DNA from: Sinonovacula constricta
Taxonomy: Eukaryota > Mollusca > Bivalvia > Cardiida > Solecurtidae
DNA length: 64,000 nucleotides
Reading direction: 5' to 3'
Assembly (NCBI GenBank): GCA_007844125.1
Contig: CM017557.1
Location: 63,688,174-63,752,173 of the forward strand
The position numbers were made by a program, and so were the translations under genes. The stretch's first letter is position 1. Each line of letters begins with the position of its first letter. Positions 26,801-41,800 of the stretch are shown one piece after another. The notes under the pieces are model-generated. The model was given only the letters and a program-made list of their open reading frames with translations. It did no database searches and was not told where the DNA came from.

Positions 26801-29800
26801 CATACAGCTCGTCCTTCAGGTTAAACACTGTCTCCGTGCAGTTGAATACTCTGGAAACAGCGTTCAAATTGTATTACACATTATATTTATTTAACAAGAT
26901 ACCAGTAAACTTTTCATCAACTACTTTACAATACTTTACTGTGTACACAATTTCTAATAAGACTCACAACAATATAAGAATTCCACTGAAAGTGAAGCAA
27001 AAGCTGTTCTTTAAAAAAAAGAGGAACTCACAAAGATTAAGAATTTGCTGCTAAGTCACGCTTTTGTTGAACATTCTTTGCCTAATTAATTATATGTTAC
27101 TAATTATTGTGTTTACTTAGTAAAAAAGATAAAGACTGTTCATATATATACAGTACACTAACACATCTGATTATAAAAGTGAGGTAATAAGTAAGGTAAT
27201 AAATATGTATCGAGCATTTTTAGTGAGGGAAAATTCCAGACAAATATCTGGGTGGAACTAAGCACAGCAGTAAGGTTAAAAAGAATTCTCCTCATGAATT
27301 TTGCCCAGTTTATTGGGCTTATCATTCCGCCAACATTTTTTCAGCTATCTGGAGAAGGTGTCCACTTGAAGCAGATATAGGGCTGCCTTCACTCTGTATA
27401 GCATGCCATGAACACCTGGCATGATGCCACGCACAGTCACATAATCCTGACAACGGTTCAACCAGTGGTGGAGCTACCCGTATATTTGCTTGAGCGTGAG
27501 CGTTAGAACTGGAGCTGTACTACTACCATTTTAAAATACTCTCGCATGTCACGGCCCAGGATCGAACTGATTGCGCTATCAGGTCCAGACTATAACTGGA
27601 AGCCAAACGATGTTCACTAAATTAATATTCAATACAAGACTATTAGTTATAACACTTTTGATTTGAGCATTTAAGCTCCAGGTACGGGAGCACAAGGCAG
27701 CACTATATCTGCTTCAAGTGGCCTCCAGATAACTGTTGTTGGGACGATAAACCCAATAAACAAACTTTAAACCAAAAATTTTAATCATGCATAGGCCAAA
27801 ATTGTAGATCCAAGATCTAGTTCCTGCTGTTTTGCTGCTGAGTCTCTAGAAATATGACTTTTTAATATTTTTATGTATTTATGAGCACAGAAAGTTTGTT
27901 TTGTTGCATGTTGGGGTGGAGGTGGGGAGTAACAAATGTAGCAAGGCCAGAGTTTACTGACATACCCTGGATTAAAGTCTATCCCCATATTGAGAAATAT
28001 GTCCTCTGAGGGTTGTTTCAACATGTAGTCCTCATCGGGATTCATCGTGATGAATGGCGCGCGATGCTCGAAATCAATTTCCTGAAACACACAGAAATAA
28101 CAGGAATGTTGAAAAAAAGACTTCAAAGCTAAATCAACAATAATAAAAAAGGAAAAAGGAAATATATTAAAGAAAATAAGTAAAAAATTAACAAAATATA
28201 TTAAATATTCTATTGGCTGTGGTCCAGGATGACCTAGATTAGTCTTTTTTACCAACAATATTCAACATTGCTTTTGTAAAATAAAAGAATTACAGTTTCA
28301 CTTTTTAAAATTAAGCTCACATACCACACAACACAACACAAAAGAATCCAAGAGATCTTAGGAAGTCAAGGAATTTTTCTATAAGAAGATTACATTCCAT
28401 GAGTTGCATAAGTGAAATCAATCAAGACATAACAAATAGCCATAAGACAGTAACAATCATCTATTAATACCATTTTTTCTTTATGCAACAGTCTTAAAGG
28501 TCTACATAGTGCCACTCTAAACTTTAATTTTTATCTTAGAAAAACTGTTTGTTTAGTCTACTGTTTCAACATTTCCAGTGGACAATGTTGACAATTGCAT
28601 CTGATGCAGGGCCTAAATAGAAATGACTAGAAATGTCCAAAGAAATTTGCTGGTGTTGCAAATTGTTAAAAATGGACATTTATGATGTCCAAGCAAGATA
28701 TTTCAAGAAAAACTACCAGTAAATACATGTTTGCCAAAAAGGATTAAAGAAATGTTTGGAGTTAAACATAAGGAAAATTGACTATAATCATGTGTGACAT
28801 ATCATTAAATTATAATAGAATTCATTAAAAACTGATGAGTTGAATGGGAACTTTAAGTTAATCTTCACAGTAAGATCCTTTTCTAATGGTTATTTCACCA
28901 TGCTCTGACATCACAGTTTAAGGGATAGTAAACCACTAAATTTGTGTACTATACACAGGGATGTCATAGGGAAATTGGTCATAAAACAATAAAGTCACAC
29001 TTCATGCACATCAGCATACTGCACTGCCACTGGTCAGCAAGACCTTAATCCCTATCCTTTCCCTGATACCACTGCAGTCTGAGGCTGTGTCCAGCAAGGT
29101 AAATGATTGTAGATAAACCCTCCCCTACCTCAAAGCCTTAACCTATCACTGTGTTGGCAGATAAGATAATTACTGTGTCTTTATGGTGGTTTTAATAGTA
29201 AAACTGTAACAGATCTTAAGGTAAAATACTTATGTACACAGGAAATAAGAACACAATTGTTTACTTGGAGAGATTAATGTTTATATTGTTAGAATGTTTT
29301 ATTACTAAATATCTGATTGCTGCAAGACAAGGATGAGACTCAAACATACGAGGTATGACAAAGATCTATGCTACAGGCCAATGAACATGCACATACAGTC
29401 AACCTCGGTTATTCAATATCGGGTTGTCCAAAGCCGAGACATTGGTCGCTTCCCGATTTTTCCCTGTATAATTTAACGTAAAAAACCATTTATTCATTTG
29501 CAGTAATTAAAGTTTCTGCATTATTCGAAGTTAATTTTACTCTTCAACATACAGTTATAATGCTATCTTCAGACATCTTATCCAAAACCCGATCGCGTCA
29601 CCAGTCGCACAACCATTGTGCAGTCACCAGTCAAACTTCGAAGATATGTTACTCCAGTAAAGTCAATGTCTGGCTTTGTGAATTGGTTGAAGTTGTTAAC
29701 TGCATATGACATGTTGATTAGTTTGACAATCAGTTACGATGTATAATCAACTAAGCAGAGTCCAATCCAATTTAAGATTGGCTTGTATTCACTTTGTCTC

Positions 29801-32800
29801 CCAGTGGTGTTGCAAACTGTCAGGGTGGGTAGGTATAAATGCTGACCGATACCACCATCACCTCAATAGCAGAATGGCAATCTTAGCAGTTGAAATCTTA
29901 GCTGAGAAACCTGCAGAAACACCCAACCAGCCAATAGGGGATACCCAGATCAGCTGCAATTTAATCCTATGTGATTTAATACTATGATCTTTTAACCAAT
30001 ATGCAATGTCTGTTGCAGTTTGCTGACAATGTTGGCAATGCTGTATAGATGCATGCATAACTTTTGATTTGTTATTATTCTAAAAAGAAAAAAACAGCAT
30101 GCTTATTCTATTAATAATTTCTTTTCCAACAATTAACTTTTCATATGTTGCACTGTTGTACTTTCATATACACATTGCTCCTTGCACATTACCACTGAAA
30201 ATTAAGAAATTCAAAATGACTGAATCCATGTCGAAAATTTTTCTAAAAGAAGGCAATTTGGATAATTCCAACCCATAAATTGTTCGAAGTAAATCGGCGG
30301 TCCCAATGACTTCGAATAACCGAAGTTCGACTGTAATAATGAGACATCTATTATACAGAAACATCTATTATACAAATTAAACAAATAAATGAGACTGTAA
30401 TATACATTTTTACCTAATTATTTTATATTTTAAATATGATTAAATGAAATTTCATCAAATAGTGATATATTGTTGCATTTAATATGATAGCATACCATAA
30501 ACACATGATTTGATACTACGATCAGTCACATTACCTCGACACAAATCAACCAGTCCTGGGCTGTTGTTTTTATAGATATATCCTACCAAAACAATCATGG
30601 CCATATTGGCGACATCAAGCTATTACTGTTGGAGGAAAATTCCATACAAATGTATGAGCAGAACCACCAGGTCAGCGGAAATACCACTCAATGTGAATGA
30701 TCTCCCCTGACCCGAGACTCAAAACCCATCTGTTGATCATCTAAGTGAATGTTCTCCCTTGACCCGAGACTCAAAACCCATCTGTTGATCATCTAAGTGA
30801 ATGTTCTCCCTTGACCCGAGACTCAAAACCCATCTGTTGATCATTTAAGTCAATGTTCTCCCTTGACCCAAGACTCAAAACCCATCTGTTGATCATCTAA
30901 GTGAATGTTCTCCCTTGACCCGAGACTCAAAATCCATCTGTTGATCATCTAAGTGAATGTTCTCCCTTGACCCAAGACTCAAAACCCATCTGTTGATCAT
31001 CTAAGTGAATGTTCTCCCCTGACCGGAGACTCAAAACCCATCTGTTGATAATCGAAGTAAATGTTCTCCCTTGACCCGAGACTCAAAACTCATCTGTTGA
31101 TCATCTAAGTGAATGTTCTCCCCTGACCTGAGACTCAAAACCCATCCGTTGATAATCAAAGTGAATGTTCTCCCCTGACCTGAGACTCAAAACCCATCTG
31201 TTGATCATCTAAGTGAATGTTCTCCCTTGACCCGAGACTCAAAACCCATCTGTTGATCATCTAAGTGAATGTTCTCCCTTGACCCGAGACTCAAAACCCA
31301 TCTTTTGATCATCTAAGTCAATGTTCTCCCTTGACCCGAGACTCAAAACCCATCTGTTGATCATCTAAGTCAATGTTCTCCCTTGACCCAAGACTCAAAA
31401 CCCATCTGTTGATCATCTAAGTGAATGTTCTCCCCTGACCCGAGACTCAAAACCCATCTGTTGATCATCTAAGTGAATGTTCTCCCCTGACCCGAGACTC
31501 AAAACTCATCTGTTGATAATCAAAGTGAATGTTCTCCCCTGACCTGAGACTCAAAACCCATCTGTTGATCATCTAAGTGAATGTTCTCCCTTGACCCGAG
31601 ACTCAAAACCCATCTGTTGATCATCTAAGTGAATGTTCTCCCTTGACCCGAGACTCAAAACCCATCTGTTGATCATCTAAGTGAATGTTCTCCCTTGACC
31701 CGAGACTCAAAACCCATCTGTTGATAATCAAAGTGAATGTTCTCCCTTGACCCGAGACTCAAAACCCATCTGTTGATAATCAAAGTGAATGTTCTCCCTT
31801 GACCCGAGACTCAAAACCCATCTGTTGATCATCTAAGTGAATGTTCTCCCTTGACCCGAGACTCAAAACCCATCTGTTGATCATCTAAGTGAATGTTCTC
31901 CCTTGACCCGAGACTCAAAACCCATCTGTTGATAATCGAAGTGAATGTTCTCCCTTGACCCCGAGACTCAAAACCCATCTGTTGATCATCTAAGTGAATG
32001 TTCTCCCTTGACCCGAGACTCAAAACCCATCTGTTGATCATCTAAGTGAATGTTCTCCCTTGACCTGAGACTCAAAACCCATCTGTTGATCATCTAAGTG
32101 AATGTTCTCCCTTGACCCGAGACTCAAAACCCATCTGTTGATAATCGAAGTGAATGTTCTCCCCTGACCCGAGACTCAAAACCCACCTGGTGATAATCTA
32201 AAAGTTCCAAACAGTGTCTATTAAGGCATGACCGTTGGTGCACTAACCAATCCAGTAATGACCATTAAAATGCAAGCCTAAGCAATGCAATCTATACTTG
32301 TTCCTTTTCTTGTTTTAAGATTTAAAATTGTCTTGGCATGAGATCAAACCCCTGACCTCCCAGTACCTAGGGCAAAGGTTCTTTTTACTGCGCCACAATC
32401 ACCAGTCTTTATTGCACTATAATCATGAGAACATGTTTGCTAGAATTTCAGATGGGAAAAGAAGGACTTGTATTGATCCCTTACAAGCATACATGTAAGA
32501 CAAGGACATAAAGCAGTTAGAACTAAAAAAAATGGAAAGTTTATCTAAGTTGGTGTAGAAATAGGTCCCTTGATTTTCAATAAATACTGTATTTTGGATT
32601 CTGACTAAATCAATAAAAGGTGTGCCAGCAATTAAGGCTTTAAAAGAGAACTATCAAAACAAATTACCATGGGAAAAGAACAAGAGCTCTGACGTGAAAA
32701 AAATGCATTTGAATAGAATTATACAATTGCATATTGAATAAACACATCAACATTCCAGGATAGTTTTCTTTCATTGAGAACAATATGTAAACATACAAAC

Positions 32801-35800
32801 ATTTACAGATTGTTATTACCATATTCAAAAACAGATTTACTCATGGGATTTTTTTTTACAATAAAATCAAACAATAATGGTATTATTATAATAGCAAGAA
32901 AATATTCTTTGTCGATATATAGAAGGTATTGTGTTTGTTTGTTGGGTTTAATTTCACTCTAACACCACTTCCATCCATCTGGAGATGAGGGACATGAAGT
33001 GAGGAGAGCCAAGATAATTACTTCTGGTGCTGACTAAATATCACATTAACATCAAAAAGTTCTCCTAAGGATGATTAATTAAAGGAACTTGAACAATAAA
33101 CAAGATTAACATTTTTCCTCTCCAAGAAACCAATATAAACATGAACATTTTACAATGCAATATAACAGAAGAACATTATCCTTAAAATAACTTAAGTGTT
33201 GTGAAATATGTTGGTATATACAAAAAGAGGATACTTGTCTTTAAGCCTCTTACTGTGAAAAATATCCTGACATTCAAATACAGGGATCTTATCTTTAAAG
33301 CTCCTTGGTTGTAGAGTAAATTTGTTTGTTATAAATAAAGAGGATCCTTGTCTTTAAGTCTCTCAATTTTTTGCGGAAAAAAACTTGAGATATACACATA
33401 CAGGAACTTTATCTTTAAACTCTCTCTGTAGAATATATATTCATAAACAGGAAGTACAGAGCACAAATATCAACACAAAGTTACTGACCACGACATTCAA
33501 TGTGACGTCATCACTCTACTTCCACCACTGCCAGAGCTACTAAATACTAGGGTTTTTTCTTGCCAACCTGCTTGAACAATACAAAATACAAAAACAAACA
33601 CATGCAAATAACCTTTTAATCAGATACATTGAAATGAGAGATTTGGTAGATGGGGAGGGAGCAAAAGAATTTATATAAATGAAATACTTAGTTTCTTGAT
33701 ACTTTGAAGCAAGAGCAATGGGACAATATGATACGAATTATCATTTAAGATTTTGAATATAACTTCAAAGAAACTGCTAAATTAAAATGTAAGTTTTAAA
33801 TGCAATTTTCATTGAGAGGGTGCATGTAATATTTCTTTAATGTTATTATCACATAAATATAAAAGTCAATAAAACAAATTCTGAAATGCAACCTTGCAAA
33901 GAACAGATGTAACTTTGTGATACATTCAACTGTTATAGAAATATCATAGTCTTTAAAGAGTAAAAGGGTTTCCGTTTTAAATGCATTTTTTTAGAATTTA
34001 GTTTTCTTCTGAAGAAAGGAAGGTACAAGAACTGATAATATAATATATACATATGTGTATGTATATATATATATATATAAATATATGTATATATATATAC
34101 ATATCTACATGTACTCAGATCTCTACAAGATTTCAAAGGTATGTGAACGTAACTTAACAGACAAACTGTTTTTTTATGGAACAAACAATATGGCATGCAT
34201 TACAACAGCCTTCAAAGAGAAACCGAATAATATAACACAGGATGAACAAAATGTACAGCATGTTTATGACTTAAACCTACTGCCTCTCAATATGAAGACT
34301 TCAAAATAAATGCTCTTCTGATTGAGCTGACTTGGCTGTTTGCACATCTTCTGTCTATTCCAGCAGAGGAGACAATCATAAAAATAACAAGAAGGCAATG
34401 AAGGCTCTATATTGCTCACATGAGTGCCGTTGACACTGAGTAATAGTGAGGTAGGAATATCAGCAAAGTTTAAACAGGCCAGAATAATTGGAATGCAACA
34501 TTTTGACAATTAGTTTCAATATTTTTACATACACTGCCATATATGGAAAATGGCCATGCACTTGGCGGCCATGTTTTTTGTAAGATCAAAATTCTTTGAA
34601 CAATCTCTTGGCCACTGAGGAAACATGTAAAGCAAATATCAAGACTCTACCTCTTGTAGTTTCTGACATGATGATTTTATTACTATTTATGGAAAATGGC
34701 CACACACCCTGGCAACCATATTTTCTTTTTATCTCAATTCTTTTAACAATCTTCATATAGGGCCACCAAAGTAAAATGTATACCAAGTATCAAGGCTCTA
34801 TCGCTTTAGGTTTCTGACAAGAAGATTTTCAGTTTTCCTTTATAGCCATATATGGAAAATGGCCATAACCCTGGCTGTCTATTGAACAATCTTGATATTG
34901 GGCCACACAAGGAACATTATATGCCAAGTATCAAGACTCTAGATCTGTAGTTTCTGACAAGAAGATTTTCTAAGTTTTCCTATATAGCAATTTTGGACAA
35001 TGGCCATGACCCTGGTGGCCTTGTTTTTTTTTTAAGGATCAAAATTCTTTGAAAAACCTTTTGTTTTCTCTGCCTGCTGAAGCTTCTGAGAAAGTTTGGT
35101 TGAGTTTCAGCCAGAAGTTTAGAGGATATTGTTTAAAGAATGTTGATGGTTGTGTGATGCTAGATGATGGACAGTGGGAAATCACAAAAGTTTACCCTAA
35201 GCATACCGGTATTATGTACAGGTAGGCTCAGAAGGTTATTTGTTCCCAGGGAATAGTAAAGCAACCAAACAATATAATAGAGAAATATCTCTGGCAGTGT
35301 TATTTCAAAGCACCTGAACACAAGTACAATATATAGACAGGACATCATAAGGACCCACTTGAAATTCAATACATTTCTAAGTTGAGATTTTTTTAAAGTT
35401 CAAATTAGTTTTGAAACCTTCTAAGTTTTGAGCTTGTACAAACACTAAGAAACATTTCTGGAAGGTGGGCAAGGGAACCAGCAGCTACATGCAGATCTTA
35501 TGTTTATAAATTATGTTTACCCTACTAAGAGGATAAAGGAAACGAGAAACAACGGGTCTATCAAATTTTCAAATAACAAGTGATGAAATCATGAATTCTT
35601 TGAATAAAATGCTGCAAAGATGCTCTAAAATCTTCAAGAAATCTTAACTTTCTTTTTTTTTTCTTCCAGAATTTTCAATAAAGAGCAATTTTTTGTTTAG
35701 TAAAATACTAAACAGCTGTTTTTTAAGCTAAAAACAAATATTTTTTTATTTGAAAAACATAAAAATGTATATGTTGCTTTTTTAATACAATACTTCATGA

Positions 35801-38800
35801 ATAATAATCTACGACTGTGTCTATTTAATTGATTAAATTACAATTAAAAGTAATGGATTCTTCAACGAAAAAATACTGAACAAACATCCCTAATTGAAAC
35901 TTAAATAAACTTTGGAACATTGGCAACAGTTTTTTCTTGAGACAACAACAAACATCAATTACCACTGAAATCATTTATCATTAAAAACTTGTATTTTAAT
36001 CAAAAGACTTAAATTGCAGCTGAAGCAATATGGCAAAGAAACTTATCAATTATTAAATACACAAGCTGTCAAGAGAATTTTTAAGAAATATTAATTTTCT
36101 TTTATTCTTCTATAAACTTATTTTATTTTGTCAAGGAAAAGTCAGAAGAATATTATATGATCTGTTAGGGATGGAAAGAAATAGTTCATCTTTCTGGAGA
36201 TCTGCCCCTTTTGTATCTTTTCTTTTTATTATAAAACAAACTTGTCAGTATCATCCTTGTACGTCATTTCTGTCATAATAACAGATATATTCAATATTGG
36301 CTCTGGGTTAATAATCTGATATAGTCAGTGTATAGTAAGTTGTTGGTTAGTTTCATTGATACTTGGTCATGGATTAAAGTTTTTTTAACACAAACTGTTA
36401 ACGGGTTGTTGTTGTTTTGTTTTTTGAGAATTGTTCGTATTTGATACAACTGTGCTTTGATATTTTTTTCTAGCTGCAACAATGGTGTTCCAAATTAGTC
36501 AATTTTTATTTGTAAGAAAGCGGCAACTCATGAGTAAAGGGCAATGCTAAATTCAACCTACAGAATCTAAAGTTTGCATGGTTCTAAGTTGGTAATTTAC
36601 ATACTCAGCCGAATTGTGATATTTCGAACCACCTTCAATCAATTAACTGCTTAATTTTACTAATGCAAATGCCAATGCATGGCTGTCTGTTTTCACACCT
36701 CTACCAGTGACCACAGCTCCCATTCAAACTCCAATATCCTTGACAGACTCATCAATCAAAGTCACATCAAACCAAGTTTTATTCACCATTCTAGGGCGAC
36801 ATGGCAATTGGTTAGTAAATTAAGTAGATATAAATGGATCGGATGTGAAATAAAGATCATTTTCCATCTGTGCATTGGAAGATAAGTCGGCCAAGTGCCA
36901 ATTTGACGATGTTCAAGAGATGACTGTGTGACAACCAAAACAACTATGTAAACCTGGCCAGACATCCATCACTCCCTTTAAACCTGCAGAATCATAACAC
37001 TCTATGTATTATGAATAATTAGTCAACATATACATCTGTTTACTCCTTACAGTATTTTATCATGTATGTTGTATGCCATCATTTAATAAACATGCGTCTA
37101 TTAATAAATATTCTTACTTTCACCGTCCCATGCTTTTTTTCCAACCTATTAAATTACAAAATTTGACATGACATAACACCTAACAAAGCTTGATTGATGC
37201 ATACAGTGGTGGCTTGAATGTGAATATTGCAGGGCCTAACAGGAGCAGTGCCTAATAGGTATGTTGCGATTTTACAGGGTCAACGATTTTACAAATGTTT
37301 GCTTTGGTTTTTGTTACATCACACCGACACAATTATGGTCATATTGGTGATGTCCAGGTAATTATTTGTGGAGGAAGACCCCAGACGTTAAGACTTTTCT
37401 AGGTATTACCACGGCGCACCGCAGGCTAGCTGGAAAACCTCCCCACATGAAATTTCTCGCCCTGACTGGGACTCCATGCGGTGAGGGGTGGATATATTTA
37501 TATGTTGACACCCACAGTAGGTACTGACCTAAGAATATTGATTTTCTGATAAAAAAAACAGCTCTCACACACAGATGCCTGACAGAGCTGGTAAATCTTC
37601 AATCTGCAATTAAGCTACCCCAGCTACTCCACTGAAAAATATCCTTTGTGCATGCAGCATCTGTAACTAAGCATGTAAGCAGGAACAATGCATTATGATT
37701 ATGTGATGTAATTTGTGTGATAACCCCAAATGAATGTTTGGGTAGAACCACGGATGCACCAACAACCAGCTAGAAGAGAACCACAGGTCAGCTGGAAGAT
37801 TCTCTTCCAAAAAGGATTTAAATATTCATGACTGAGAATAAGCTCTGGTAACGAACCTGATTATGTAAGTTTAAATAGGCAAGTTTCACCCCTAAAAACT
37901 AAAACAATAACTTTTTGTCAGAGTATACTTTTTTCGAAAATAGGAACACTAATGGTAGCACAGCAGTCTGGCAGTGTGGTAGGACACATGCAGAACTTAA
38001 GCAATAATGTTAATCATTCTCTACAGTTAATCATTCTCAACAGTGTAATGAGAACATTTCACTAGTTACTTTTCTAAATTAGAGATAGATGCTTTAATGT
38101 TGTGTAATCTCAGTTTAATTTAGCTAATTAGGGTAAACCCTAGATGTATTAAAAGATCAAGTTGCCAGGTAAACTAGTTATGACAGATAAGTAAGAAATT
38201 ATAGAGAAATATATTAACTTAAGAAACAATTAACACAGTTATTTTAGCTGCAATGATGATGAAGTGTCTCCACCCTGCCATCTTAATTATGGGTTATATT
38301 ATATATGCTCTATAGCCTTTGTTGTTATGAAGCATACTGTACAGTAATATATGGAAAATGATCAAATTAATAGAATTGATTATTCTCATACTTTTCTGTT
38401 AACAAATAACACATGCAAGTATTTCTTAAAACAACTGTACCAATATGCCATAGCTATGTGGATTGTTCCTAAATACCTGCAATAGGTGTCTGGCCTACAA
38501 ATTAGAAGAATAAGCACTTAGTTAAAAAATATATATATAATTAAGAATTATTTTCAAGCTAATAAAACAGTAAGTCTAAAGTTTTAATTATGTAACACAA
38601 CAAAATCAGTAACCTATCAACAGCTTTTTGTAATAATTTCATATTTCTTGCCTTATTCTTACATTGTTCATAAATCCCACATCTCTACTAGTACCTCAAA
38701 AAGAACTGAAAAAATAAATAAATAATGTAAACAAGCATACTGCGTCTGAGTTGTAGTTGTTCAACAGGCAGTCCTTGGGCTTTCCATCTCGCGTGTTAAT

Positions 38801-41800
38801 GGTGCTCAGCATGGGGGTCATCGGTGGGCTCGAGTCTAGGTCCTGTTGACAGAGAGGAAGGAAAACAATGGTTATAATAAGTGATGTGCCGATGATCAGA
38901 AGATATCGATTAGTGGCGTATTAAAGCTTCTCAATGTCGATAATTGATGTCATTCTCTCATAATCGATTAACAGAAGCAGACAAACACACTCCAAATAAA
39001 AGTATGGGTTCTGGCTTTTACATTTATCCGGCTGTAAAGGGAAATCACTCTGAAAATTAAAATGATGTCCTGTGAGATTTACGACCATATAATAATAGAA
39101 ACCAGGTGAAAAATTTGTCATTTGTCCTTGAAACACCAAATGTTTTGTAAAAAGTGGCAGCAAGTACACTATAGTATCGAGTAATTATATAAGCTACTAA
39201 CCAATAACCATTTGTGAACATAACACTGCGTAGATTAATAAACCGATTATAATCGGTGAAATCACTTTGGAAGTGGCAACCAATTCCAACCGATGATGAC
39301 TATGATTTGCAACTGAATTCCAAACACTAGTTATACTGTTGTTGTTTTGTTGTGGTTCTTATTGTTGTTCAGGTTATGAAAGTGTTTTAATTTGGGAAAA
39401 GTATCTGCTACAGTTTTAAGCATTAAAGTTATGTTGTTGTTTTTTTTTTCATTTCTTATCTCAAAAAAAACAGAATAAAAAAATACAAGTTGTGTCTTAA
39501 ATCATCTGTTGATGCTGTTTAATTTGTTCTCATCAAAATTTAGTCAAATAATGGCATTATTTTATCTTTTATGAAAAGCCTTTGAATCTGTTTCTCTCAT
39601 TTGCCTAATAGGCAAAGTCGTTGCCCTTGTTTGCATTATTCAATTAACATTCCAAACTTCCATCTATAGTTGTATTCTAATAATTTATTTAAAACTTATT
39701 GCTTTGTCATCTTATCATGTTGCAAATATTGTTTCAGACAGGAAATATTAACACTACAGCATGGCCAAATATTTTTGCAGTCAAATAAAATAATATAATT
39801 TAATTAAAAACTTGAAATATTTTTTAAAGCTTTTAAATTTTCAATCAACTAGATTCACAAAGTAAGCAAGAGCTTTTTGAAACCCTATCAGATTTTGCTG
39901 TAAAATTTTCTTTTGAGTCTTTTTCTGATTTTTGCACTGAAGAAAATAGATTACTGTAAAACTAGAAATTTAAAAAAAATCTTGTTTGAACTTAAGATTT
40001 TATTTTGTATGAAGACAAAGACCTGAATGGGGAAATTATTACTACATGCTTTTTACTTTTCAATAAGTTTGGACTTCATTTCAACCCATTTTAACCATTT
40101 ATTATGTCATAATCTGTAATCCAATACTATTGCATCATTTTGGTACAATACAAAACAAGTTGTTTTTGGCCTAATCGGAGAGGATGATTTGAATATATAT
40201 ATGACATGACTAACCATTTGTTTGCAGTCTTTCATCCGGACTTCTTTCTTGCTCTTGTTGGACTGGGCCATCCCATTCTTGAACTCCAGGTCATCGTACA
40301 GACTCAGGCTGGTGCCAAAACTCTCTATTGTAACAGATAGTGTCAAAACAATACTGGTCTAAAGAATCTGACTCATCAGATTGAAAAACAGGTAAAACCT
40401 TATTGTTTGTTTGTTTGTTTCCAAACAAAACAAAATCAAAATATAAACAGTAAAATAAACCCTAATCTGACCTCCAGATTGTAAAACAAACATTGTTACC
40501 TTTGATGTATGGTTTAGAATATAGAAGATCCAGCTAGTACAGTTTCTATTGTATTGTAATCAAATTCTACTTATAGTACAAAAATCTTGTTTTGAGGTTT
40601 TAATTGTGTGAGACTAATTAAAAATTAATTCAAACTAAATAATCTGAACTAATGGATTTGAATAAACAAATCAACTGTACTTAAAAACTAACTTAAACTT
40701 TATACTGTTATGTAAATAATCCTATGGCTTGTGTCTAAAACAATACCAAAGTATTTGATTGGTCAGATTTAAGAGACAGTTAAAATCTGACCAATCAGAT
40801 AGTTAGGAAATGTGTCAAACTTCTAATTAATGTTTCAATCAGGTTGTAAATTATACCATAACAAGTGTGCATGGCATTACTTAAGCATGTGATTTTTGCC
40901 ATTTTCTACTCATGCAAAAATAAAAATTAAAAATTTAGTCTTGTGTATATTGACCAGCTATTTAAAGTTATTTTGCGTTATGTTCTAAGTTTGTATCGAG
41001 AAAATGTTTCTGAATATTGTCTAAAAGAACCAACAATATAAATTCTTTAACAAAGATGTTCTAAACATAAAACCTAAAATCAGCCATTTCAGTTACAGTA
41101 TGGAAATATGGCTTTTAATAACCAATTAAAAGCTTTTTATAAGTAAAAATTTGGTAATTAACAAATCATGATGACAACAATATAAACTATAACAATTTTC
41201 TACACTTACACAATAAAACATTATTGTTTAAACTAATTTTAAACTAATTTAACAATTTTCTAAACCATCAGCAAAATTAATATTGATTCCATGGAAAAGA
41301 CCCCAAGGAAGTTTTCTAACAGAATCTTCATAAGTCTGCAAGCTAGTTGTCAGAACTTAACACGAGATCAATGTTTTTTACAAGACATGGATCTTGACTG
41401 TTACGTACATCTTATATAGCCCACTAACCAAACCCCTCTCACCTAAACCTCCACACCTAATAACGCTACACCTCTTCAAACAATGCCTACCTTGTCTTGT
41501 ATGATTGTACAGATCCTCCATGTCTTCAGTGGTGTCAAACACGTCCTCAGTACTGAAGATTGGCACTGGTACATGAAGCAACTCAGCCACTCGCATGTCC
41601 TGGGCTTCAGTCTGCTTTGGTAACGGAACGGGAGTCACAACGCGAGAGGCCACAGGTGAATTCTGCGGCGAAGATGATTTCTCTACCTTCAACAGCATCA
41701 AAGGCACAGGCTCCTCACTCTTGACGACCACTGGGGCCTGAACTGAGCTCAACACGCGTCCATGTTGCTCCACGTGGCTGGAATGTCAGCGGGGAATATT

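Noticed and set aside
31829..32041. Repetitive 70-residue protein on the minus strand
   Set aside because: A product of the 52-bp array staying open by chance. No start context or neighbours support it.
33933..34309. Open frames on both strands over 34.0-34.2 kb
   Set aside because: They run through the TA microsatellite and have low-complexity Tyr/Ile composition.
36679..36965. Candidate missed HIF exon or separate gene between 28 and 38 kb
   Set aside because: Frames on both strands are short and show no HIF-like acidic or LxxLAP motifs, and the flanking known exons already join in phase.
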